Notes: a model not told the origin generated them from the letters alone. DNA of 64,000 nucleotides from Arthrobacter horti (GCF_030731045.1 NZ_JAVALS010000003.1:186001-250000), one strand, 5' to 3'. Shown: positions 19,443-27,547, counted from the stretch's first letter. Program-made: numbers and translations.

Positions 19443-19737
19443 CCGCAGTGGGCGTCCTCAACACCAGGCGCTCCACCAGCACGTCGACGCCGGCGACCGT
19501 GTCGACGACGTGGACCTCGGCACCGGCCCGGCGCATCTTCTCGATGGTCTGCTCCTGCAGCCGGCGGAGCTTCCCGCCGGGTCGCTTCGTCTCGACGAAC
19601 ACGGTGCCCGTGGGCGCGACGACGACCCGGTCGGGGACGCCGGCCCGGCCGGGGGACGTGAACTTCCAGCAGAGGAAGCCCACCTCGCGGCACCGGGCCA
19701 GGAGGTGGGCTTCGACCTTTTGCTCGCGCATCGTCAC
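19432..19737 (-). CDS. VRR-NUC nuclease
   Basis: 101 residues covering a complete VRR-NUC domain: the catalytic core is GRAGVPDRVVVAPTGTVFVE followed by TKRPGGKLR (PD...ExK), then a QE helix. These small nucleases are common in phages and plasmids and are thought to process branched DNA during replication or recombination. The GTG start overlaps the stop of the upstream small gene (GTGA). Confidence 0.85.
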   Translation of the reverse strand: MTMREQKVEAHLLARCREVGFLCWKFTSPGRAGVPDRVVVAPTGTVFVETKRPGGKLRRLQEQTIEKMRRAGAEVHVVDTVAGVDVLVERLVLRTPTAVSS

Positions 19738-19898
19738 TTGAAGTACCCGGCGACATCTTCACCTGCGTCGACGCAGTACTGCTGGAACTTCGCCTTCTCA
19801 CCATCGACGTCGGTGGTCGCGGTCTCCAGCAGACCGACCCGCATCGCCTTATCGGTCACCTCGGCCCGGGTCGTCTCGGTGGGGCGTTCCCCACCCAT
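19734..19898 (-). CDS. small protein, or displaced end of the broken lipoprotein gene
   Basis: 54 residues from the ATG at 19898 (GERPTETTRAEVTDKAMRVG, then EKAKFQQYC and GEDVAGYFK). It overlaps the 3' end of the lipoprotein frame by 43 bases. The lipoprotein's last residues (NAPPRRPGPR) look out of frame, while this frame reads like normal protein. A second frameshift in the G/C runs near 19880-19900 could therefore have split one gene. Both readings remain open. Confidence 0.45.
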   Translation of the reverse strand: MGGERPTETTRAEVTDKAMRVGLLETATTDVDGEKAKFQQYCVDAGEDVAGYFK

Positions 19899-20390
19899 GG
19901 GTCGTCCTTCTCGCCGTCGCCGTTGTCGAGCCACCTCACGGTTCGGTCCTTGCCGGTGCCCTCGAACGTGGCCTTCGCCTCTCGAGCGGCGGTGCCGGTA
20001 CAGAGGACCTCTCGGTACGTGACCTGGTCGCCGTCAACGTGCCACTGCAGCATCCACGGCCCGACGACCCTGCTCGGCGAGAGCAGCCCGCCGGGCTTCA
20101 TCGCTTTGACGTAGCTGGTGCCGGTCTCGGGATCGAGGTCGACGAGCGGCAGCTTCAGCTTGGCGCTCTCGGTCGGCTCCGGCGGCGCGGTCGACTCGGC
20201 GCTGGCCGCGGGCGAGGGCTTCTCGGAGGGCACCGGGTCGGCCGGTGCGCTGCTCCTGGGCCTGCCGTCGGCCTCGCTCGGCGCGGGCTCGACGACGACG
20301 CAGCCGGTCAGGACCACCGCAGCCGGTCAGGACCACCGCAGCTAGTGCCAGGCCAGCGACGGTGCCGGTGATCTTGGTCGTGGTGCTCAT
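19856..20390 (-). pseudogene. lipoprotein gene broken by a 19-bp tandem duplication
   Basis: The ATG at 20390 begins a clear lipoprotein signal (MSTTTKITGTVAGLALAAV then the lipobox LTGC). Directly after the lipobox a 19-bp unit is present twice (20301-20319 and 20320-20338), which shifts the frame into Arg-rich nonsense. With one unit removed, the frame continues as VVVEPAPSEADG, a Pro/Ser-rich linker, and a ~90-residue folded region (KLKLPLVDLDPETGTSYVKA ... VGPWMLQWHVDGDQVTYREV). The start overlaps the upstream small gene (ATGA). The repair is exact, so this is a recent mutation, a slippage/phase switch or an assembly error. Confidence 0.8.
20301..20338. repeat. 19-bp tandem duplication
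   Basis: Two perfect head-to-tail copies of CAGCCGGTCAGGACCACCG. The length is not a multiple of three and it breaks the lipoprotein frame. Confidence 0.95.
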
Positions 20391-20518
20391 CGCGCACCGT
20401 CCTTCCGGGCAGAGATGATCGAACGGGAGGCAAGGCTGCGCACGCTGCGCGAGATCGCCTCGGGGAGGAGCAGCGTCGTCATGACGCCGCCGACGAGGGC
20501 TCCGATGAGGAACTCCAT
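20387..20518 (-). CDS. 43-residue membrane microprotein
   Basis: MEFLIGALVGGVMTTLLLPE is one membrane span, followed by a basic tail (RSVRSLASRSIISARKD). It starts three bases after the stop of the 184-residue membrane protein and overlaps the start of the lipoprotein gene (ATGA), so it sits inside one translation-coupled membrane operon. Unknown function, possibly a small part of a transfer channel. Confidence 0.6.
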   Translation of the reverse strand: MEFLIGALVGGVMTTLLLPEAISRSVRSLASRSIISARKDGAR

Positions 20519-20520
20519 GA

Positions 20521-21075
20521 TCACTGCCCCGACTTCCGGATCATGTTGGCCCGGACCCACGCGAGGATCTGGTCCTGCGCGATGATCAGGCCGCCGACGA
20601 TGAGTCCGACCGCCAGGGCGATCCACCAGGTGGTGAGGAGGCCGATGCCGAACGCCACCGCGGTCCTCAGGACCATGAATCCGACCGTGTAGGCCAGCGC
20701 GAACACCACGAGCTTGAACAGCGAGGACTTGACGATGGCCGCCTGGATCTCGTCGTAGATGCGCCGCAGCGTCGACTTCGTGAAGGCGAGGTCGTCGTCC
20801 CCGGGCTTCTCGGGCAGGCGGAGGATGCCGGCCTTGAACATGTAGCCGACGAGGGTTACGAGGAAGATCGTCACGCCCGAGGCGGCCATCTCGGCGAAGC
20901 CGGACAGCGAGAGCTGCCAGGCGAAGATCGTCAGACCCGCCGAGATGAACAGAGTGACGAGGATGTTCCAGCCCTTGTCCCCTCCGAAGTTGACCGTGGT
21001 GTTGTGCACGTGGACCTCGCCCTTCGGGTCGGGCTCGCTCGCCGGGACCTGCCCCGGCCTGTCGATGGTGCTCAT
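20521..21075 (-). CDS. integral membrane protein
   Basis: 184 residues from the ATG at 21075, which has AAGGAG eight bases upstream. An upstream extension of the frame is Arg/Ser-rich shadow. Hydrophilic N-terminus with HVHNTTVNFGGDKG, then about four membrane segments (near 43-62, 68-86, 122-144 and 147-166) with a cytoplasmic loop (PEKPGDDDLAFTKSTLRR) in the middle. Family not recognised. It belongs to the cluster of small membrane proteins beside the coupling ATPase, so a transfer role is possible. Confidence 0.7.
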   Translation of the reverse strand: MSTIDRPGQVPASEPDPKGEVHVHNTTVNFGGDKGWNILVTLFISAGLTIFAWQLSLSGFAEMAASGVTIFLVTLVGYMFKAGILRLPEKPGDDDLAFTKSTLRRIYDEIQAAIVKSSLFKLVVFALAYTVGFMVLRTAVAFGIGLLTTWWIALAVGLIVGGLIIAQDQILAWVRANMIRKSGQ

Positions 21076-21190
21076 CGCTGAATCTCCTTCTTGTCCATCC
21101 CTTCTTGCGGCTTCTCGCCCGGGTCGGTCCCGGTCCGCTCGCTCGGCTGATTCCGCGCGCCGCCTCCGCGTAGTGGTCGTGCTTGGCTGG

Positions 21191-22051
21191 TCAGTTGGAG
21201 CCTGTGCTCCCTGACTCGTCCGCCGCGACGAGCACCTCGTCGTCGAACACCGGCTCGTCGTCGAAGTCCTCGTCCGGGTCGATGACCGTCGGCTGATCGG
21301 GCTGCGCCGACCTGGTCGGTGCCTTCGGTCGCGCCGGTGCCAACGGTGCTCCGCCCAGCTCCGCGGGCGGCTCCGGCTCGTCGACGGCTGCACTGCGCTG
21401 AGGCACGGCAGAGGCGGCCGGAGCCGGGGTCCGGCCTCGGACCATCGGAGACTTCGGCTTGCCCTTGTGCACGACCCCCGGCCAGCCGTGGCGGCGGATC
21501 TGCCAGGCCGTCAGCAGCAGCCCCAGTACGAGCTGCGACCACCCGTAGACCAGGCCGACATTCGACCAGTGGACGGCGAAGGTGATGGCCGGGTAGAAGT
21601 GCGCGGTCGCGAGGACGAGCAGCGACCTGAAGATCAGCGCTGCGATCACGCCGAGCACGGCCGCCCCTGCCGCGGCGAAGAGCCAGGGCCTGCACCGCGG
21701 CACGTGGCCGCGCTTGAGAGCGGTCTCCGTCGTCGCGCGGTACGCGACGAGCGAGAAGCCGAGAGCCGGCCCCGTCGCGAGGACCACCGTCGGGACGATG
21801 ATCAGCGCGAGGAAGCAGGCGCGGGCCATCGTTTCCTTGGAGTCCTCGCCCCCGGCGACGAACCGGGCGTGGAGCGGCTTGATCCTGCCCTCGTGAAAGG
21901 ACGAGTCGGCCGCGCCTGCGTCCTTGTTGCTCTTCTGCGCCGCGCGTCGCTTGAGGTCGTTGGCCATGCGCCGGTCGCTCAGGTGCCAGTGCGCTTCGTG
22001 GGCCAGGAGCCAGTCGGCGCGCACGCGCTCGTGGCGGTTGACGGCGCTCAC
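21191..22051 (-). CDS. multi-span membrane protein with acidic C-terminus
   Basis: 286 residues from GTG 22051, overlapping the upstream stop (GTGA). The N-terminal ~70 residues are charged (LLAHEAHWHLSDRRMANDLK). About four hydrophobic segments follow: ACFLALIIVPTVVLATGPAL, LFAAAGAAVLGVIAALIF, AHFYPAITFAVHW and VYGWSQLVLGLLLTAW. The C-terminal ~90 residues are Pro/Ala-rich and end in an Asp/Glu-rich tail. The family is not recognised. It has the size and layout of conjugation membrane proteins of Gram-positive mobile elements, but no sequence signature proves it. Confidence 0.65.
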   Translation of the reverse strand: MSAVNRHERVRADWLLAHEAHWHLSDRRMANDLKRRAAQKSNKDAGAADSSFHEGRIKPLHARFVAGGEDSKETMARACFLALIIVPTVVLATGPALGFSLVAYRATTETALKRGHVPRCRPWLFAAAGAAVLGVIAALIFRSLLVLATAHFYPAITFAVHWSNVGLVYGWSQLVLGLLLTAWQIRRHGWPGVVHKGKPKSPMVRGRTPAPAASAVPQRSAAVDEPEPPAELGGAPLAPARPKAPTRSAQPDQPTVIDPDEDFDDEPVFDDEVLVAADESGSTGSN

Positions 22052-22254
22052 GGCTGAGCCTCGCCGTCGGTCGTAGTCAGGCACGGGCGCAGCTCCTCTG
22101 CCGTCTGCGCCGGCATGCACTGCTGCACCTGCTGGATCACGCCGTCCTGGACCATCCCGGTGGCGAACGACCCTCCTGCGATCACGCCCGCCAGGAAGAT
22201 GCCGCCGACGATCACCAGGAAGGCGATCGCCTTGAAGACGAAGCCGAAGTTCAT
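22048..22254 (-). CDS. small membrane protein
   Basis: 68 residues with one N-terminal membrane segment (FKAIAFLVIVGGIFLAGVIA) and an exported-looking tail with two cysteines (CMPAQTAEELRPC) that could form a disulfide outside the cell. GGGAG precedes the ATG. It is the first gene of the membrane operon and divergent from the RHH-like/coupling-ATPase operon. Confidence 0.65.
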   Translation of the reverse strand: MNFGFVFKAIAFLVIVGGIFLAGVIAGGSFATGMVQDGVIQQVQQCMPAQTAEELRPCLTTTDGEAQP

Positions 22255-22282
22255 CTCGCCACTCCCTATCTCTCGTGCTGGA

Positions 22283-22315
22283 TTGGTAGTGTTCCACTTG
22301 CTACCATAATACTAT
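22283..22315 (+). promoter_or_regulatory. promoter and operator of the coupling-ATPase operon
   Basis: TTGGTA (22283-22288), 16-bp spacer, CATAAT (22305-22310). A perfect inverted repeat TGGTAG / CTACCA (22284-22289 and 22301-22306) overlaps the promoter, suggesting repression. A related ATGGTAGCA or GGTAGTA motif occurs before two other operons of the element. Confidence 0.5.
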
Positions 22316-22355
22316 CCCAAGTCGGGCAACGCATTCAACAGGCAGGAGAGAACAC

Positions 22356-22613
22356 ATGAAGCAGCTGAGCGCAAAGCAGTACGCGCCACTGGCCGAGAAC
22401 GAGCAGCAGGCGTTCCGGACCGAGGCCAGGAAGCGGGGCATCGGCAGCGGGCTGCTTGCCCGGGCCCTGCTCCTGGACGGGCTCGATCGGCTCGGAGAGC
22501 CAGCGGTCGAGCGCCGGATCGACGACGAGAAGGCGGCGACGAAGGACCGCATCCGTGAGGGTGCCCGCGCGGCGGCTCAGCAGCGCTGGGCCGGCGATGA
22601 AGGAGCGAAGTGA
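22356..22613 (+). CDS. small DNA-binding-like accessory protein of the mobilization operon
   Basis: 85 residues: KQLSAKQYAPLAENEQQAFR (a short strand then helix), followed by a hydrophobic helix SGLLARALLLDGLDRL and a basic, Ala-rich C-terminal helix. The layout resembles ribbon-helix-helix regulators or relaxosome accessory proteins, but the match is weak. GCAGGAG precedes the ATG. The stop overlaps the coupling-ATPase start (GTGATG). Confidence 0.5.
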   Translation: MKQLSAKQYAPLAENEQQAFRTEARKRGIGSGLLARALLLDGLDRLGEPAVERRIDDEKAATKDRIREGARAAAQQRWAGDEGAK

Positions 22614-23947
22614 TGTTCACGACGAAGGCCAAGAAGAGCGCGGCGGCCGCGACCTCGGGCGACCACTCGCAGCAGACCCCCTATGCCGGCTCCATCGACG
22701 GCGTCGCGGTCGAGACCGCCCCGCACGTCCTGGTGAGCGGGCCCACGGGGCGCGGAAAGACGACCAGGGTCCTGGCCATGGGGGCGATGCTCTGGTGCGG
22801 CCCGCGGGTGGTGGTTTCTTCGAAGACGGACTTTCTTAGGTGGCTGGTCATCAAGGGGATCCGCGGCTTCGGTCCGCTCTATGTCATGGATCTCGCCGGA
22901 GAGCTCGACGACTCGTTCGGCTGGCTGCGGGGCATCGACTACACCCGGGTGGTCTCGGACCCCACCGCGCTCATCGAGAACGACGACGATGCCCTGGCGA
23001 TGGCCTCCCTGCTGATGAAGGTCGGCGCGCTGGGCGCGTCCGACGGCGCTGACGGGGGCGGTTCCAACGACGCCTTCTGGCAGACGCTGGCCGCGCAGCC
23101 ACTTGCTGCCCTACTGCTGGCGGGCAAGGCGAGCGGCGAAGGCATCTCGTGGACGGTGCGAGCCGCGGGCAAGCCCGACAAGGAGGACGAGAACGACGTC
23201 TCCCCGTCGTGGGCGAACGCCTACGAGCTGATCGAGACGAGTTCCTTCCACGCGGCGGACCTGCAGGCCGTCGTGCAGATGGAAGCGAAGCTCAAGGACT
23301 CGATCACGGCCACGATGAAGTCCGGCCTGACTCCGTGGCTGCTGACCAACGTCCGCGGTGGACGGGGCGCGACGGCGTTCTCCCCGTCCATGCTCGAGGG
23401 CCCGGACGAGCCGACCCTGGCGATCATCGCGCCGGCGGACGGCGTCGCCGCCGGTGCCGCCGTGGGAGCGATCGAGACGGTGATCCGGCACTGGCGGCGC
23501 GGCATCGAGCGCGGACTGCCGCGTCTGCTGCTCAGCGTCGACGAGGCCGTGAACACGGCCCCGCTGCCGAAGCTGCCCACGTACATCACCGAGGCGCGCG
23601 GCCTCGGCGTGGCCTGCGTGATCGCGGTCCAGAGCACCAAGCAGATGGAGCTGCGTTGGGGCGAGACCGGTGCTGCTGTCCTGCGAGAGGTCTTCCCTGC
23701 GTTCCTCATCCTCGACGGCGCTCCTGAGTTCGCGGCGCTCGAGCTGGCGAGCAAGTGGAGCGGCGAGCACGACGTGCTGCGCGAGACGATCAACGCCGAC
23801 CAGACGAGGACGACGGCGGCGGAGAAGGCACCGAGGCGTACCGTCTCCGACCTCCTCCCCGACGGCGTTGAGGAGGGCAGGCTGCTGCTCTACGGCAAGG
23901 AGGGCAAGAGGGTCCAGCTGCCGGGCATCTGGGACTACGCCGCCTGA
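22613..23947 (+). CDS. type IV coupling protein (VirD4/TraG-like ATPase)
   Basis: 444 residues. Walker A GPTGRGKTT (43-51). Then SSKTDFLRW (the SxKxD motif usual in TraG/VirD4 proteins), Walker B LLLSVDEAVN (~303-312), the PTYITEARGLGVACVIAVQS block (sensor region of coupling proteins) and a C-terminal LLLYGKEGKRVQLPG. No N-terminal membrane spans are present, so it is a soluble TraG/TraB-like form. It links the relaxase-DNA complex to a transport channel. Start at ATG 22613, seven bases after AGGAG. A GTG three bases upstream is also possible. Confidence 0.88.
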   Translation: MFTTKAKKSAAAATSGDHSQQTPYAGSIDGVAVETAPHVLVSGPTGRGKTTRVLAMGAMLWCGPRVVVSSKTDFLRWLVIKGIRGFGPLYVMDLAGELDDSFGWLRGIDYTRVVSDPTALIENDDDALAMASLLMKVGALGASDGADGGGSNDAFWQTLAAQPLAALLLAGKASGEGISWTVRAAGKPDKEDENDVSPSWANAYELIETSSFHAADLQAVVQMEAKLKDSITATMKSGLTPWLLTNVRGGRGATAFSPSMLEGPDEPTLAIIAPADGVAAGAAVGAIETVIRHWRRGIERGLPRLLLSVDEAVNTAPLPKLPTYITEARGLGVACVIAVQSTKQMELRWGETGAAVLREVFPAFLILDGAPEFAALELASKWSGEHDVLRETINADQTRTTAAEKAPRRTVSDLLPDGVEEGRLLLYGKEGKRVQLPGIWDYAA

Positions 23948-23953
23948 CCGGGC

Positions 23954-23998
23954 GCACAAGAGAGGCCGTGGACATCGTGTCCACGGCCTCTCTCGTGC
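23954..23998. terminator. strong bidirectional terminator hairpin
   Basis: A 21-bp stem with one mismatch and a TCG loop between converging operons. The core arms are AGAGAGGCCGTGGACA and its complement. Confidence 0.8.
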
Positions 23999-24016
23999 CT
24001 GAGGGGAAGGCTGGGC

Positions 24017-24622
24017 TCACCGGCCGAGGCCGCGGTCCTGGGCGTCGCGCTCGCACGCGGCCCTCGCCTTCGCGCTGAACCTGTCGGAGGCGCTCTGCTC
24101 CTTCGCCTCGCGCCGCTCGGCCTTCTGCTCCACCTCCTTGTCCCTCTTCTCGGTCGCGTCATCGTGCCGCTCCCGCTCGGCCTCCCGGCGATCGCGGTCC
24201 TGGGTCTGTGCCCGCTCCTGGACCTCCCTCTGCTGCTCCACCTGGCGCTGCTGCTCGGCGGCGTGCCTGTCCTGCTCGAGCTGGGCCTGCCTCTCGGCCT
24301 CGGCCTGGTGCTGCGCCTCGAGCTCCGCCTGGCGCTGGGCCTCGGCCTGGACCTCCATCTGGGCATCGCGCTGCTGCTGAGCGGCCCGCTCGGCCACCTG
24401 CTCCTGCGCGACGTCCACGTCGCCGGCCATCGCCTCCTCGCGCCGCTGGCGCGCCTGGTCGCGGCTCTTCGCGAGGTCCTTCTCCGCCTTCCGGAACTCG
24501 GGGGAGTTCAGCTCCTGCTCGCCGAAGCGGTGGGCCACGGCCTCCTTGTTCTCGGTCGCGAGCAGGTGGCGGATCTGCGCCGCCTTCTCGCGATCGACGT
24601 CGTCCTGGGTCTGCTGTGCCAT
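24017..24622 (-). CDS. coiled-coil protein with a relaxase-like C-terminal tail
   Basis: 201 residues, almost wholly a Gln/Glu/Arg coiled coil from ~50 to 170. The N-terminal part (RHLLATENKEAVAHRFGEQE) is short and helical. The last residues, ASDRF and a terminal DRGLGR, match the relaxase's C-terminus (ASDKF ... DRGLG), which suggests a shared transfer or partner-binding signal. GAGAGGA precedes the ATG. It lies downstream of the relaxase, so probably in one operon. It could be a relaxosome scaffold or a protein moved with the DNA. Confidence 0.6.
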   Translation of the reverse strand: MAQQTQDDVDREKAAQIRHLLATENKEAVAHRFGEQELNSPEFRKAEKDLAKSRDQARQRREEAMAGDVDVAQEQVAERAAQQQRDAQMEVQAEAQRQAELEAQHQAEAERQAQLEQDRHAAEQQRQVEQQREVQERAQTQDRDRREAERERHDDATEKRDKEVEQKAERREAKEQSASDRFSAKARAACERDAQDRGLGR

Positions 24623-24660
24623 CGTTCTTTCCTCTCGCTGGTTTCTGTCGTCCGTTTCGG

Positions 24661-24873
24661 TCAGGCGCTCCGCCGGCGCAGCTCGTCGGCCTCGTCGCGC
24701 CAGTTGCGGGCCTGGGCGCGCATCTGCTCGACCTTGTCGAGCGAGTCGACGTAGGCGCTGGACCCGAAGCGGAAGTGGACCGCGGCCCGGGCCTCGCGCT
24801 CATCGGCGTGCTCCTCGTAGAGGGCGGCGCGCTTCTCGAGGCTCGCTACCTCGATCTGCGTGATCTTGTCCAT
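24661..24873 (-). CDS. small helical protein
   Basis: 70 residues from the ATG at 24873, eight bases after GGAGG. Predicted wholly helical and amphipathic (IEVASLEKRAALYEEHADER ... RAQARNWRDEADELRRR). It lies between the relaxase and the coiled-coil protein in the mobilization operon. Family not recognised. Confidence 0.65.
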   Translation of the reverse strand: MDKITQIEVASLEKRAALYEEHADEREARAAVHFRFGSSAYVDSLDKVEQMRAQARNWRDEADELRRRSA

Positions 24874-24939
24874 CGCTTTCACCTCCTTCCTGTCCTCCGT
24901 CGGTTCCGTGCCTCGCCGGCCAGCGACGAGGAACTCCTG

Positions 24940-26985
24940 TCAGCCCAGCCCGCGGTCGCCGTCGCCACGGCTCTTCGATGTGCTCACCGCCTGCGCGAAC
25001 TTGTCCGAGGCGCGTGGTGCCTCCGCCTCGCGGGCGAGGTCCTCGGAGGCGCGCTGCTTCTCGAGGACGTCGGGTCCGATGGGGCCGCGATGCGACGGGC
25101 CCAGCGACTTCGTGTTCGCCGTGTAGCCGCCGCGCGTCGCGGGCATCACGTTGCCCCGTACCGCGAGCACCTCCCTGCCCTCGACCTCGACGGCGTTGTC
25201 GCCGGCGGCCTGGCGGAGCTCGCGGTATTGCGACGGCGTGAGCTGCTGGACCGTCCTCGTGCCCTCGACCTCGCGGCCGTCGCGGAGGCGCTTCTGCCTC
25301 GAGGCGTGCAGGTGGAGGCCGCGCTGGCCCTGCGCCGCCGGGTCCGCCGCCGAGAGCTGGAAGTCGACGTAGGCCCCGCCGTCCTCGCGCTCGGCCCGGA
25401 CGACGGCGAGGAGCTCGGCGTCCTTCATCTGCTCGCCGCGGAGCACGCCGACCTGGCGCTCGCGCCGCAGCGGGACCGGCTTCGTGGCGGTCGTGCCCGC
25501 CGAGGACGGCGGAGCCGCCTGCGCGGCGTCAGCGGTCGTCGTCTCGAAGCGGCGTCGCTCGAACGGCTTCTGCGCCTCGGGAGCCAGTGACTGCGTCGCT
25601 GCCTGCTCGGCGAGGGCGGCCGCGCTTGCCTCGCGCTCGGCCTGCGCGGTCTCCCAGTCCGCCTTCCAGCCGTGGGCGAGGTGCCGCTCCCGCTCGGTGC
25701 CGGTCATCCCGCGCGCCGCCCACAGCTCCTCGACCGTTGTGCCGTCCTCGGCGGCCCGGTCCGCGAGCCACGCGTCGAGCTCTGCTTCCTGCTGCTCGTC
25801 CAGCGCCATCAGCTCGGCCCGTTCCTGCAGCGACGCGATCGTCGCGTCCGGCAATTCGGGGACCTCCTTCGCGGGGCCGACAGAGCGCCGCTCGAGCGGC
25901 TTCCAGTCGCCCTGTGCGAGGAGTTCGAGCTGCTCGGCGATGCCGATGTTCGAGTACCGGTCTCCGAGCTTCGTGCTGCCGATCGCCTGCGCGCGGCCGG
26001 GCACCACGAACGACCGGATGCGGTCGCCCTTCTGCGTGGAGCGCAGCTTCAGCTCGACGTCACCGGAGGTGCTCGCGACCGCGGCGAGCCGTGCCACGCG
26101 ATCCTCTGGGGCGAGCAGCGCGAACGAGTCTCGGTCCTCCCAGAGCTCGCCGAACGCCGCCTCGATGCCCCGGCGGGCCCTGTCGTGGTCGGAGATCTCG
26201 CCGCGCTCCCGGGACCAGAAGTCCTTGTCGGTGGTGCGCTTGGCACGGTACTCGGGGCTGCCGACCTCCGGCAGCACTGCGCGGTCCTGCGGGGCCAGGC
26301 CGAACTCGTGGCCGCGGGTTTCGAGGAACCTGTCCCACCGCGCGCGGTAGCTGTCGACGTGCGTAATCGCGCCTGCGACGCGCTGGCCCGCCTTGAACTC
26401 CCTGCCCTCGACGACCATGTCGGTGTGCACGACGGCGTTCATCGCCTCGTGGACATGGAACTTCCCGCCTTCGCCGCGCTCGATCGCGGCCTTCGAGCCC
26501 TTCGCGTCGCCGTGCGCGACGAACTTGCTCTGGGTGCCCGGCGTGTCCTGCTCGCGGAAGGCGACCACGGCCTCGAACGCCCGCAGGCACTGGTCCGGGT
26601 CGTCGGGGTTCACCGTCGCGAGATCGAAGGAGTAGATGAAGTGGTGTGCCTCGTCGCGCTTCTCGAACGGCACCTGCGGCTCGATCCTGAGGTGCGTCGC
26701 CGTCTCGTTCGGCTTCGCGGCGCGCCAGTTCTTCCCGACCTTGAGGTGGGTGGCGTCGGAGGGATCGTCCGGCTCGGCGTACCGGGCCGCGACTGTGCGC
26801 ATCGCGCCCTGCTGGCCGTGCTCCTCGCGCAGCGCGCGGAACTCCGCCTTGGCCGTCTCGGGGCGGCAGTGCTGGCCCGCCTCGTAGAGCACACGCGGGA
26901 GGTCGTTGCCCTCCTTCTCCCGGCCGAGGTAGTCGTCGAGGTTGGGCGAGGACTTCGTCGGGATGTGCTTCACCGTGGCCGACAT
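24940..26985 (-). CDS. relaxase (mobilization protein, MOBP-like)
   Basis: 681 residues. The N-terminal half carries the relaxase signature: HHFIYSFDLATVNPDDPDQC (114-133) followed by KFHVHEAMNAVVH (175-187) with His177, His179 and His187, equivalent to the metal-binding triad of relaxases. The catalytic Tyr is not certain; Y20 in LDDYLGRE is one candidate. The C-terminal half is a long Ala/Glu-rich helical region and a moderately conserved domain (~520-650). Relaxases nick oriT and lead the strand into the recipient. It overlaps the MobC-like gene by 16 bases. The C-terminal ASDKF...DRGLG tail recurs in the coiled-coil protein of the same operon. Confidence 0.85.
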   Translation of the reverse strand: MSATVKHIPTKSSPNLDDYLGREKEGNDLPRVLYEAGQHCRPETAKAEFRALREEHGQQGAMRTVAARYAEPDDPSDATHLKVGKNWRAAKPNETATHLRIEPQVPFEKRDEAHHFIYSFDLATVNPDDPDQCLRAFEAVVAFREQDTPGTQSKFVAHGDAKGSKAAIERGEGGKFHVHEAMNAVVHTDMVVEGREFKAGQRVAGAITHVDSYRARWDRFLETRGHEFGLAPQDRAVLPEVGSPEYRAKRTTDKDFWSRERGEISDHDRARRGIEAAFGELWEDRDSFALLAPEDRVARLAAVASTSGDVELKLRSTQKGDRIRSFVVPGRAQAIGSTKLGDRYSNIGIAEQLELLAQGDWKPLERRSVGPAKEVPELPDATIASLQERAELMALDEQQEAELDAWLADRAAEDGTTVEELWAARGMTGTERERHLAHGWKADWETAQAEREASAAALAEQAATQSLAPEAQKPFERRRFETTTADAAQAAPPSSAGTTATKPVPLRRERQVGVLRGEQMKDAELLAVVRAEREDGGAYVDFQLSAADPAAQGQRGLHLHASRQKRLRDGREVEGTRTVQQLTPSQYRELRQAAGDNAVEVEGREVLAVRGNVMPATRGGYTANTKSLGPSHRGPIGPDVLEKQRASEDLAREAEAPRASDKFAQAVSTSKSRGDGDRGLG

Positions 26986-27449
26986 GCTCGGACCACCGCC
27001 TCCACGTGCGCGTCCTGCTCGGCCATCGTCGCCATCCGCTCGAGAGCCGGCTCCAGCCGGCGTTGCGCGAGCTCGATCGCGGCCGTCGGGATCATCCCCG
27101 CCCTGCCGTACTTCGCGATCTGGTGCCCGAGCTTCGTCAGGGTGTTGAGGAGGTGCCCGACGGCCCGGACCTGCTTCGACAGCTCCGAGTAGGCGCGGGT
27201 GCGCTCGTCGAGCGCGGCGAGCACCGCCGCGACGTCGTCGGGGCGGAGGGAGGGAAGGCCCTCCTTGCCTTCGGCGGCGTCGGAGGCTGCGAGATCGTCG
27301 TCGGTGAGCAGGTCGAGGAGACGACCCACGGCTGCGGAACGGCCGCGCAGAGGCGGCTCCATCGCCTGCACCTCGTCCAGACGCGTCGCCTGCTCGAGCG
27401 TGATGCGAGCCGCGATCGACACGACCTTCGGTGCGCTCTTCGTCGTCAT
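26970..27449 (-). CDS. MobC-like relaxosome accessory protein
   Basis: 159 residues from the ATG at 27449, with AAGGTGA before it. Residues 1-35 give a strand (KVVSIAARITLEQATRLDEV) as in RHH-type relaxosome proteins. The 90-140 region contains VGHLLNTLTKLGHQI, the MobC-family LN..N/GxNLNQ-like helix. It binds near oriT and helps the relaxase. The gene is the first of the mobilization operon, preceded by a promoter and the candidate oriT. Confidence 0.75.
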   Translation of the reverse strand: MTTKSAPKVVSIAARITLEQATRLDEVQAMEPPLRGRSAAVGRLLDLLTDDDLAASDAAEGKEGLPSLRPDDVAAVLAALDERTRAYSELSKQVRAVGHLLNTLTKLGHQIAKYGRAGMIPTAAIELAQRRLEPALERMATMAEQDAHVEAVVRACRPR

Positions 27450-27489
27450 CCGGCTCACCTTCCCGAGTCGTCGATATGGATGTGCGATC

Positions 27490-27517
27490 AATTTAGCTAC
27501 TACCGAAATACTACCAG
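27490..27517 (-). promoter_or_regulatory. promoter of the mobilization operon
   Basis: On the minus strand CTGGTA (27512-27517), 16-bp spacer, TAAATT (27490-27495). Two TACTACC direct repeats (27498-27504 and 27509-27515), 11 bp apart, overlap it. The layout matches the promoter at 22283 (TTGGTA-16-CATAAT). Confidence 0.45.
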
Positions 27518-27547
27518 AGTTAGAGGGGTACGGCCAGGGAGCCAGCA

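Noticed and set aside
25672-27192. Long plus-strand open frame opposite the relaxase
   Set aside because: Leu/Arg/Val-rich shadow in the GC-biased frame. The minus-strand relaxase shows catalytic motifs and conserved domains.
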